Source: Kitasatospora sp. DSM 101779 (GTDB taxonomy: Bacteria > Actinomycetota > Actinomycetes > Streptomycetales > Streptomycetaceae). Taken from it: 59,275 nucleotides of DNA. The notes beneath the pieces were generated by a model. The model was not told where the DNA came from, did not search any database, and was given only the letters and a program-made list of their open reading frames with translations. A program made the position numbers and the translations under genes. Within the stretch, counting starts at the first letter, position 1. Each line of letters starts with the position of its first letter. This document shows, piece after piece, positions 34,285 to 42,608 of this stretch. The stretch is taken from NCBI RefSeq assembly GCF_025655475.1, contig NZ_JAHTIK010000001.1, forward strand, positions 3,642,831 to 3,702,105. Reading direction: 5' to 3'.

Positions 34285-35865
34285 TCAGTCCGAGGCTCGG
34301 CCGTTCAGGTCCAGGCGGATGCGGGCGAGCATTTCCGCGACCTCCAGGGCCAGCTCATCGTCGGGGCCGTAGACCATGACCAGGTCCTCGTGGAGGGGCT
34401 CCAGGAGTCGCAGGGCTTCGATGACCCGGCCCTGGGCGAGGAGGAGGACGGCGATGCCGTGGCGGAGCTCGATGGCCTCCTCGCTGACGTCGCCGTCGAG
34501 CCTGCTGACGACGTCGAGGACACCCTGGAGTTCGTGGAGGGCCTCGGTGACCTGGCCGAGTTCGGCGCGGCAGCGGGCCGCCTGGGCGCGGCATTCGCGC
34601 GCGGACGTGCCGGTGGGACCGGCGGTGCGAGCGTAGGCGACGACGAGGGCCTCGAACTCGGGCAGGGCGGCCCGGTAGTCGCCGCCGAGGAAGCGGACCG
34701 CCGCGCGCCGCCTGCGCAGGCCGAGGACGTCCCTGCTGTCGCTGCCTAGTGCGCGGGCGGCCGGTTCGATGACGGCGCCGAGCATCTCGACGGCCTGGGC
34801 GAAGCGCCCGTCGTCCAGGAGGGCGTCGGAGTGCGCGTACGCCTCCTTGATCGCAGCACGCAACTCGTCCGGGACGGGCAGCGGCTGGAGCTCGAGAGTG
34901 GTGGGGGTGCGGACGGCCGCAGGAGGTTTCTGCGCCCGGGAGCGGGGCGCGTAGGGGTGGCGGAAGAGACGAGTCGGGTCCGGAGCTCCGGGGGGGCCGG
35001 CCTCGGCCTGTGTGGGGACGGAGCCGGCCTCCGGCAGGAAGGGCAGGAGGCGATCGTAGACCTCCTGGGTGTCGGCCGGGCGGCTCTCAGACGCCTTGCG
35101 CAGGAGGTGGAGGACGAGCTTCTCCACCGGCTCGGGCACATCGCCGCGAAGCTGCCGCAGTGGGACCGGTGCGGCGGTGAGGTGCTGGTGCATCAGCGCG
35201 TACTCGTTGCCATCGAAGACCGGTCGGCCGGCGAGGAGTTCGTGCAGCACGCAGCCGAGGGCGTACAGGTCCGTCTGCGGGGTGATCCGCCCGCCGCGGA
35301 CCTGCTCCGGCGACATGTACTGGTGGGTGCCGATGGGGCTCCCCGTTGCGGTGAGCTTGGTGACGTCGGTCCGCAGGATCGCCGCAATGCCGAAGTCGAG
35401 GACCTTCACCGTGCCGTCGCGGGCGACGAGGATGTTGCTCGGCTTAAGGTCGCGATGGATCACCGGCAGGTCGTGGGCGTGGGACAGCACGGTGGCGACC
35501 TGGGCGGCGACGGCTGCGGCCCAGCTGACGGGCAGCGGGCGGTCGGGCTGGAGGTAGGCGGAGAGCGGTACGCCGTCGACAAGTTCCATCACCAGGAACA
35601 GCCGCTCGTAGCTATGGTCCAGCACCGCGTCGTAGACCTGGGGCACGCCGGGGTGCTGGATGCGTGCGGTGATGCGCGCCTCCCGCTGGAACCGCTTGGC
35701 CAGTTCCTCAGCCAGCTGCGGCGAGGTGACCGCCGCCTGCCGGATCAGCTTCACGGCGACGGGTCGGTCGAGCACGACGTCGTAGCCGCGCCAGACGTCG
35801 CCCATGCCGCCGTGGTTGAGCTCGTCCAGGAGTTCGTAGCGATCAGAGATCACGGTCGCCGGCAC
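34285..35865 (-). CDS. Cytoplasmic Ser/Thr protein kinase with TPR-like C-terminus
   Basis: 526 residues from GTG 35863-35865 (GGGGGAGCC before it; the longer frame upstream is not gene-like). A complete Hanks-type kinase: HGGMGDV P-loop (18-24), VAVK (Lys39), HRDLKPSN (137-144), DFG (157-159) and GTHQYMSPEQ. No membrane segment or PASTA domain follows. Instead a Pro-rich linker leads to ~200 residues of helical pairs (FAQAVEMLGAVIEPAARALG, YRAALPEFEALVVAYART) like tetratricopeptide repeats. It is probably a soluble regulator. It precedes the giant helicase-nuclease and may control it. Confidence 0.88.
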   Translation of the reverse strand: MPATVISDRYELLDELNHGGMGDVWRGYDVVLDRPVAVKLIRQAAVTSPQLAEELAKRFQREARITARIQHPGVPQVYDAVLDHSYERLFLVMELVDGVPLSAYLQPDRPLPVSWAAAVAAQVATVLSHAHDLPVIHRDLKPSNILVARDGTVKVLDFGIAAILRTDVTKLTATGSPIGTHQYMSPEQVRGGRITPQTDLYALGCVLHELLAGRPVFDGNEYALMHQHLTAAPVPLRQLRGDVPEPVEKLVLHLLRKASESRPADTQEVYDRLLPFLPEAGSVPTQAEAGPPGAPDPTRLFRHPYAPRSRAQKPPAAVRTPTTLELQPLPVPDELRAAIKEAYAHSDALLDDGRFAQAVEMLGAVIEPAARALGSDSRDVLGLRRRRAAVRFLGGDYRAALPEFEALVVAYARTAGPTGTSARECRAQAARCRAELGQVTEALHELQGVLDVVSRLDGDVSEEAIELRHGIAVLLLAQGRVIEALRLLEPLHEDLVMVYGPDDELALEVAEMLARIRLDLNGRASD

Positions 35866-36081
35866 GCGGCTCCCCCGTTTCTGCGTGCGTGGTCGATGGC
35901 TGCGGGGTTGTGCGGGATGTGCGGTCGGACCGGCTGCGGACCCGGGTGCGCGGGTGTGCCGGGACGCGCACCCAGTGTGACGGGTGTAGCGATCACCGGT
36001 CCAGGCTCTTGAGTGCACGCCCGGCACGGTAAGCAGATCGTTATGGGCCGCCTACCATGCCGGACCGTGGCGCCGCCGCTG

Positions 36082-39000
36082 TCAGGCCGCGTCGTCCACG
36101 CCCTCCTCGCGCCTGATCATGCGCCAGGCGGCGCGGCGGGCGCTGCGGTTGAGACTGGACTGGAAGCCCTTGTCCGGGGCGAAGTACCGCTTGCCGAGGT
36201 CGGTGACGATGCCAACGTAGTCCTCGACCTTGTCGGCGAAGACCCGGTCGAAGACCTTGCCGAAGTTGTCCTCGTCGTTGACGACGGCGGCCTGGCGGAC
36301 CTCGGTCTCCGCGAGGGTCGCGTTGAAGGCGGGCAGCAGGTCCTGCTCGGTGAAGTCCGTCCCAAACTTGTCGTTGAACTTCGCGATGAGCTCGGACAGC
36401 AGGGACTTCTCCTGCTCCTTCGTGCCGCCCACGCCCTCCCCGACGTTCCGGATCAGGGCCGGCTCCTCGGTGGTCAGGCCCACGTCGTACTCGCCGGTCT
36501 TCTCCACCCGCAGGTGGCTGAGGTCGACCTCCCCGATGTCGACACCGCCGTCGGCCCGGCGCGGCAGCCGGTTGAGCAGGTACCGCCCGTACAGGTGGAG
36601 CCGCTCAAGGTCGGGGTCGGTGTACGGGACGATCTGCGCCAGGAAGCCGTACTTGCGCACGTAGTCGTGCAGGTTCGCGCGGAAGTCCTCGGCGGTCTTC
36701 TGGTCGTCCTCGTCCTCGCTGTTCAGCAGCGCCTCGAAGCGGACCACCGCCGGGGCGAGCAGCCGGTACAGCTCCGCGTGCAGCTTCTCCCACTTCGCCA
36801 CCGACCCGCCGGCCTTCTCCTGCGCCGCGAAGTAGGCCTCGGCGAACTCGTCCATCTCCTTCGCCGTGAGGATCGGCGCGGCCATGACCCGGCTCTGCGC
36901 CTCGTAGAGCAGGTTCGGGTCGGACGGGAACGTCCGCGCCTCCAGGAAGTACGGACGGAAGGCGGCCTGGATGTCCTCGGCCTCGTTGACGAAGTCGATG
37001 ACGGCGAGGTCCCCCTGCGCCTTGCGCTCGGCGGTACGGTTCAGCCGCGACAGCGTCTGCACGGCGGAGATGCCGGTCAGCGTCTTGTTGACGTACATGG
37101 TCGTCAGCAGCGGCTGGTCGAAGCCCGTCTGGTACTTCTCCGCCACGACCAGGATCCGGTACTCCTGCTTGCCCGGACCGCCGGCGCGGACGGCCTTGTC
37201 GTCGGCACGGGTGTAGGCGAACGCCTTCGGCAGCGCACCCTCGGACAGCCCGTCGTTCTCCTTGGGCTCGGTCGTCTCCTCGCCCTCGAAGGTGAGCGAA
37301 CCGGAGAACGCCACCAGCACACCGACGTCCGGGTACTTGGCGTCGTAGCCGCGGTCCTTGATGTAACTCTTGATCGCACGGGCCGTCTGCACGGCGGACT
37401 GGCGGGACGCCGTCACCACCATCGCCTTCGCCCGGCCCCCGAGCCGGCCCCGGGTGTGCGTGAGGAAGTGCTCCACGATCACCTGCGCGTGCTGCGCCAC
37501 GGTGTAGTCGTGGGTGAGTGCGTACCGGGCGAGCAGCGGGTTGGCCTTCTTCGGGTCGACCTCGCGCTCGTCGGGGTTCTTGTTGACCAGCTTCCAGTAG
37601 GTGTCGTACGTGACGTAGTTGCGCAGCGGGTCGAGGATGAAGCCCTCCTCGATCGCCTGCCGCATCGAGTAGGTGTGGAAGGGCCGGTACTTGGCCTCGC
37701 CGTCGACGTCCTGGAGCGTGCCGAACAGCTCCAGGGTCTTCGCCTTGGGCGTGGCCGTGAACGCGAAGTAGGAGAGGTTCGCGGCGCGGGAGCGCTGCGA
37801 GGCCTTGTGCTTGAGGCGCTCCTGCAGGGTGGCGGGGGTGTCGTCGGTGGCGGCCTCGGTGGCACCCACGTCGTCGGAGTCCGAGTCGAGACCGAGGTCC
37901 CGGAGGGCGGCCCTGACGGCGGTGGCAGCGTCGCCCGACTGGGAGGAGTGGGCCTCGTCCACGACGATCGCGAAGTTGTGGCCCTGGATCTCGGTCGGGT
38001 TCTGCTGGACGTAGTTGAGCAGGGCCGGGAACGAGTGGAGCGTGACGGTGACGATCTTCCCGGTCTCGCGGGAGAGCGCCCGCGCCAGCTGCGCCCCCTT
38101 CGCGCCCTGGTTCTCGTCGATCTTCACCACCAGGCCGGCGGTCTGCTCGAAGCTGCCGACGGTCTCCCGAAGCTGGGCGTCCAGGTTGCGGCGGTCGGTG
38201 ATGACGATGACCTTGTCGAACACTGGCACGCCCGGCTTGAGGCCGGCCGCGAGGGCGTCCGGATCAAGATCCGCCGGATCAGTGGGCGTGTGCAGGTCGC
38301 TCAGCCGGTGGGCGAGCCAGCCGATGGTGTTCGACTTGCCCGACCCGGCAGAGGCCATGACCAGGTAGTTGTGGCCCGCGCCGTGGACGGCCGCGTGGGC
38401 GGTGAGCTTCCGGACCACGTCCCACTGATGGAAGCGTGGGAAGATCAGCTTCTGGGTGCTGCCACCGCCCGGCGTCTTCTCCTTGTGCAGATGGACGAAC
38501 CGCTCCAGGAGATCGAGCCAGTTGTCCCGCTGCCAGACCTGCTCCCACAGGTAGGAGGTGGCATAGGTGCCGGGGATGGTGGGGACGGGGTTGCCCTTGC
38601 CACCGGGCTCGCCCGGGCCCTCGGAGCCGGCGTTGAACGGGAGGAAGTGCGTCTTCAGCCCGCGCAGGCTGGTCGCGACGAACACCAGGTCGGGGTCGAC
38701 GGCGAAGTTCGCGACGACACGGCTGGTGAAGATCAGCTCGCTGGGGTCGCGCTTGGTCCGGTACTGGTCCTTCGCCTTCTCTACACCCTGGCCGGTCAGC
38801 GGATTCTTCAACTCGGCGGTGGCGACCGGGATGCCGTTGAGGAAGAGCGCCAGGTCAAGCCGGTTGCCCCGATCGGCCTGCTTGGTCGCGTACTCCAGCT
38901 CACGGACGACGGTGAGACGGTTGGCCCGGTAACCGTCAAGGACAGAGTCGTCCTCAACCAGGTTGGGGCGGAAGTACGCGACCCGCAGGAGGACGCTGCG

Positions 39001-39288
39001 GTCCTTCACACCCTCGCGCAGCACCTTAAGCAGCCCGTCGGAGGCGATCGCCTGCCCGAGGCGCTTCGCGAACCCGCGCTGCGCCTCGGCTTGGTCGCCG
39101 GCGTACTGAGTGGTGACCAGCTCCTCCCACTCGTCGCCCTGGGTCTTGCCGATGAAGCCGAACAACTCGTTGGTGTCCAGCCCGAGCTCGGCCCGGTAGT
39201 CCTCCGGCCGGGCCTCACGCCACCCGCGCTCGGTCATCGCGGCGACGATGGCCGCGCCGAAGGCGGCCTCGGTGTGGATCGGGGGCAT
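36082..39288 (-). CDS. hsdR: Type I restriction enzyme R subunit
   Basis: 1068 residues. The nuclease domain has LDLALFLNGIPVATAELK, a D-x(n)-ExK motif with Asp145, Glu159 and Lys161. The motor has Walker A ASAGSGKS (312-319), ITDRRNLDAQL and DEAH (444-447), and a later helicase segment with KYQTGFDQPLLTTMYV and SRLNRTAERK. It translocates and cuts unmethylated DNA with HsdM and HsdS. It starts 5 bp after the hsdS stop, with ACGGAG overlapping the end of hsdS. Length and motifs look intact. Confidence 0.95.
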   Translation of the reverse strand: MPPIHTEAAFGAAIVAAMTERGWREARPEDYRAELGLDTNELFGFIGKTQGDEWEELVTTQYAGDQAEAQRGFAKRLGQAIASDGLLKVLREGVKDRSVLLRVAYFRPNLVEDDSVLDGYRANRLTVVRELEYATKQADRGNRLDLALFLNGIPVATAELKNPLTGQGVEKAKDQYRTKRDPSELIFTSRVVANFAVDPDLVFVATSLRGLKTHFLPFNAGSEGPGEPGGKGNPVPTIPGTYATSYLWEQVWQRDNWLDLLERFVHLHKEKTPGGGSTQKLIFPRFHQWDVVRKLTAHAAVHGAGHNYLVMASAGSGKSNTIGWLAHRLSDLHTPTDPADLDPDALAAGLKPGVPVFDKVIVITDRRNLDAQLRETVGSFEQTAGLVVKIDENQGAKGAQLARALSRETGKIVTVTLHSFPALLNYVQQNPTEIQGHNFAIVVDEAHSSQSGDAATAVRAALRDLGLDSDSDDVGATEAATDDTPATLQERLKHKASQRSRAANLSYFAFTATPKAKTLELFGTLQDVDGEAKYRPFHTYSMRQAIEEGFILDPLRNYVTYDTYWKLVNKNPDEREVDPKKANPLLARYALTHDYTVAQHAQVIVEHFLTHTRGRLGGRAKAMVVTASRQSAVQTARAIKSYIKDRGYDAKYPDVGVLVAFSGSLTFEGEETTEPKENDGLSEGALPKAFAYTRADDKAVRAGGPGKQEYRILVVAEKYQTGFDQPLLTTMYVNKTLTGISAVQTLSRLNRTAERKAQGDLAVIDFVNEAEDIQAAFRPYFLEARTFPSDPNLLYEAQSRVMAAPILTAKEMDEFAEAYFAAQEKAGGSVAKWEKLHAELYRLLAPAVVRFEALLNSEDEDDQKTAEDFRANLHDYVRKYGFLAQIVPYTDPDLERLHLYGRYLLNRLPRRADGGVDIGEVDLSHLRVEKTGEYDVGLTTEEPALIRNVGEGVGGTKEQEKSLLSELIAKFNDKFGTDFTEQDLLPAFNATLAETEVRQAAVVNDEDNFGKVFDRVFADKVEDYVGIVTDLGKRYFAPDKGFQSSLNRSARRAAWRMIRREEGVDDAA

Positions 39289-39293
39289 GGCGG

Positions 39294-40529
39294 TTACTCC
39301 GTAACTCCTCGACCGGATGCGGTGGACACGTCGAACTGGCCGGTGACGGCGGCGGTGATGAGTGCCTGACGGCGCTCGGCCAGGAGGGCGCGCTGAGAGT
39401 CAATGGCGCGCCGCAGAACTTCAATTACCTTGCGCTTGCTGGCGATCCGCTCAACAACGAGACGCTGCTCGGCAATGCTTACGACGGGAACCGGCCACGC
39501 CTTTACCTCTTCGAAGCGGATATTTGCCATCGACTGCGATGCACCGTTTGAGCTTGCTGCGCATAGAGCCCTGATACGGCTTCCACGAGCAAGTTCCGCC
39601 ACAAACCCAGGCAGCACACCTCTGGTAAGGCGCACACGGAAGATTTTGTCCGAAAGAAGCAACTTTGATCGCACAGCAGGGACCACTGCGGTAGATCCAA
39701 CGAGTTGCGGCGTGTTGGCTCGCGTGATTAGCAAATCACCTTCTCGCACCTCACTTCTGACCATCGGGTCAACCCCGGAAGGCAGCCGCTTATTTTCGCC
39801 AGGGAAGAAGGAGCCCGGCCGAAGGCAACTGACCTTGAGTACCCCCCACTCATCTTCTCCTGCAGGGACGGCCTCACACTGTGGGCTTGCGCCCTGATCA
39901 ACGGACCAGACGAAACGACGCAAGGGCGCTACCGCGCTAGTAGCCAGGAGGCCATCGATCTCCAGATCGAGAAGTGCCGATTCACGCTCCTCCAACTTCT
40001 CCATGACGTCCTGTCGCGCCGCCAGAAGTTGACCGATGCGCATCGTCTCGGCGTCAAGGAATTCGACAATGCGACGTTGCTCTTCCAGCGCCGGGACAGC
40101 TACCTGTAGGTGCGTAATCTCCTCCGGCGCAACACGCTGATGACTGCGCGTGACCGACTGGACCCGTGAATCCAATTCCTGTCGCACAAACTCCGATTGG
40201 AGCAGGTAGAGCAAATACCGCGACTCAACGCCATCACGAACACGCAAGCCAACGAATTCAGTCGATGAAACCATCGGCACGGTTGAGCTCTCAACGATGA
40301 GCGCACGACTCTTGCGCGGGTTAAGCTTGCTGATTAGCACCTCGCCGCCACGCAGTTTAAGCTTGGCCGACTTGATTGATTCAGCCTTTTCGACTTGGCC
40401 AGTTCCTGTTGCGTCTACAGAAGGGATGCTGTAATGCATAACTTCTTCGCCAAGGTCAGACGGCTCTACAACTTCACGGCTTTCTGTCACGAGGTGCCAG
40501 AGCGGAAGCGTTGTCCATACCGAAGTCAT
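39294..40529 (-). CDS. hsdS: Type I restriction-modification specificity subunit S
   Basis: 411 residues with two target-recognition domains, each ending in an EEQR/EQR-type boundary and a helix: VAVPALEEQRRIVEFLDAET near 145-165 and VPVVSIAEQRLVVERIASKR near 355-375. Coiled-coil spacers link the domains (LAARQDVMEKLEERESALLD). It sets the bipartite DNA target for methylation and cutting. The start ATG overlaps the hsdM TGA by four bases. This gene is visibly the least GC-rich of the operon, as expected of a swapped specificity gene. Confidence 0.93.
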   Translation of the reverse strand: MTSVWTTLPLWHLVTESREVVEPSDLGEEVMHYSIPSVDATGTGQVEKAESIKSAKLKLRGGEVLISKLNPRKSRALIVESSTVPMVSSTEFVGLRVRDGVESRYLLYLLQSEFVRQELDSRVQSVTRSHQRVAPEEITHLQVAVPALEEQRRIVEFLDAETMRIGQLLAARQDVMEKLEERESALLDLEIDGLLATSAVAPLRRFVWSVDQGASPQCEAVPAGEDEWGVLKVSCLRPGSFFPGENKRLPSGVDPMVRSEVREGDLLITRANTPQLVGSTAVVPAVRSKLLLSDKIFRVRLTRGVLPGFVAELARGSRIRALCAASSNGASQSMANIRFEEVKAWPVPVVSIAEQRLVVERIASKRKVIEVLRRAIDSQRALLAERRQALITAAVTGQFDVSTASGRGVTE

Positions 40530-42517
40530 TCAGCGACCTCCCCCAGCAGCATCTGGATCTCGGCTTCCAAGGACTTCAGTTCTGCGTCGATCTCCGCGAG
40601 CGGCCTGGGAGGCTGGTAGACGTAGAAGTACCTAGTCAACGGGATCTCGTACCCGATCTTGGTCTTGCTGTGGTCGATCCACGCGTCCGGCACGTAGGGC
40701 AGCACCTCACGCTTGAGGTACTTGTCAACGTCCTCCCCAAGAGGCACGTTCTCGTAGTCCCGCAGGTCCGAGTCCGGCTCCGGCGTTCCCTTCACCGTCT
40801 GCACCTCGCCGTCCGCGTCCCGGACACCGATCGCGTCTCGCACGGACTTCACAAACGGCGCCCCCGTCGGCCAGAGCAGACCCGCTGCCACGACCGCATC
40901 CTTGAGTGCGACGAACGCCTCGGACTTGGTCGGCCAGCTTTGGCCGACCAACGCCCGCACTGCCGCGACGAACTCCCCCGCATGGTCCAGCTTCAGGACG
41001 GCCCTGGCCTCGGCCAGCGCCGCCAGCGTCTCCTCCGTCACCTCGAACCGGAGCTTCAACGGCCGCTCGACGGTGATGCGCTGGTAGCCGAAGTCCTCGT
41101 TCTTGAAGACCTTGACCTTGCCGTGCAGCAGGTGCTCCGGGTCGCCAGCGACCTGCAGGGCCTCCCCGTACAGCCGGGTGATCTCGCGGATCTGCTGCTC
41201 GCTCAGCTCCTTGCGCTTGTCGCCCAGCGACTTCCGCATCTTCACCCAGTAGTCCCGGGCGTCCAGGAGAACAACCTTGCCCTTGTGATCAGCCGTCTTG
41301 CGGTTGGTCAGGATCCAGAAGTACGTGGAGATGCCAGTGTTGTAGAAGAGCTGGTCAGGCAGGGCGACGATCGCCTCCAGCCAGTCATTCTCCAGGATCC
41401 ACCGACGGATGTTCGACTCACCCGACTCGGCCGCGCCCGTGAAGAGCGGGGAGCCGTTGAAGACGATGGCAACCCGGGAGCCGCCGCCCCCGTTGACGTC
41501 GACCGGCTTCATCTTCGAGAGCATGTGCTGCAGGAAGAGCAGCGAGCCGTCGTTGATCCGCGGCAGGCCGGCGCCGAACCGGCCGGAGTGGCCGAGAGTC
41601 TCGTACTCGTGCTCAACCTCGTCCTTGACCTTCTTCCACTCCACGCCGAACGGCGGGTTGGCGAGCAAGTAATCGAACTTCTCGCGCTTGTGGCCGTCGT
41701 CGCTGAAGGAGTTGCCGAAGGCGATGTTGTCCGGGTCTTGGCCCTTGATCATCAGGTCGGACCGACAGATTGCCCAGGACTCGGGGTTGAGCTCCTGCCC
41801 GTAGACCTCCACCTTGGCGCCCGGGTTGAGCGCGGCGATGTGGTCCTCCGCAGCGCTGAGCATGCCACCGGTACCGCAGGCCGGGTCGAGTACCGTACGC
41901 ACCACGCCGGGCAGACTCAGGGCGTCCGCGTCGGGCCCCACCAGCAGGTTGACCATCAGGTTGATGACCTCGCGCGGGGTGAAGTGCTCACCCGCGGTCT
42001 CGTTCGACTGCTCGGCGAAGCGCCGGATGAGCTCCTCGAAGATGTAGCCCATGTTGTGGTTGGACACGATCTCGGGACGCAGGTCGAGGTCGGTGAACCG
42101 GCCGATGACCTGGTAGAGCAGCTTGGCAGCATCCAGCTTGCGGATCTGCTGGTTGAACTCGTACTTCTCCAGGACCTCGCGGGCGTTGTCCGAGAACCCA
42201 GCCACGTAGAGCTGCAGGTTCTTGGCGGCGTTCTGCGGGTCACCCGCGATCTTCCGCAGGGTGAGGGAGGTCCTGTTGTAAAAGGAGTGACCGGAGGCCT
42301 TGCGCAGGAAGCGGTCCTCGTCCAGCTCCTGGCCGGCGAGCTGGGCCACCTTCTCGGCAACCTTCTCGCGGGTCGGCTCCAGCACGCACTCCAGCCGTCG
42401 CAGGACGGTGAAGGGCAGGATCACCTTGCCGTAGTCGGCCTGCTTGTAGTCACCACGCAGAAGGTCAGCGACGGACCATGCGTGGTTCGCCAGCTCCGTG
42501 TGCTTGCTGCTGTTCAA
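40526..42517 (-). CDS. hsdM: Type I restriction-modification DNA methyltransferase subunit M
   Basis: 663 residues from TTG 42515-42517 (N-terminus LNSSKHTELANHAWSVADLL, preceded by GGGGAAACC). The frame extends further upstream, but HsdM proteins of this group begin at this motif. HsdM_N (ILPFTVLRRLECVLEPTREK) is followed by the N6-methylase core with DPACGTGG near 211-218 and LANPPFG near 288. It methylates adenine and supplies SAM-dependent modification for the HsdR/HsdS complex. First gene of hsdM-hsdS-hsdR, 91 bp after the independent methyltransferase gene. Confidence 0.93.
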   Translation of the reverse strand: MNSSKHTELANHAWSVADLLRGDYKQADYGKVILPFTVLRRLECVLEPTREKVAEKVAQLAGQELDEDRFLRKASGHSFYNRTSLTLRKIAGDPQNAAKNLQLYVAGFSDNAREVLEKYEFNQQIRKLDAAKLLYQVIGRFTDLDLRPEIVSNHNMGYIFEELIRRFAEQSNETAGEHFTPREVINLMVNLLVGPDADALSLPGVVRTVLDPACGTGGMLSAAEDHIAALNPGAKVEVYGQELNPESWAICRSDLMIKGQDPDNIAFGNSFSDDGHKREKFDYLLANPPFGVEWKKVKDEVEHEYETLGHSGRFGAGLPRINDGSLLFLQHMLSKMKPVDVNGGGGSRVAIVFNGSPLFTGAAESGESNIRRWILENDWLEAIVALPDQLFYNTGISTYFWILTNRKTADHKGKVVLLDARDYWVKMRKSLGDKRKELSEQQIREITRLYGEALQVAGDPEHLLHGKVKVFKNEDFGYQRITVERPLKLRFEVTEETLAALAEARAVLKLDHAGEFVAAVRALVGQSWPTKSEAFVALKDAVVAAGLLWPTGAPFVKSVRDAIGVRDADGEVQTVKGTPEPDSDLRDYENVPLGEDVDKYLKREVLPYVPDAWIDHSKTKIGYEIPLTRYFYVYQPPRPLAEIDAELKSLEAEIQMLLGEVAE

Positions 42518-42608
42518 AGGGTTTCCCCGGTTTCCTCTCGGGCCGTCCACCCACTGAACGGGCGGAGCGTATGCAGTCTGGTCGATGTGGCGTGCCAGTT
42601 GAGGCGGT

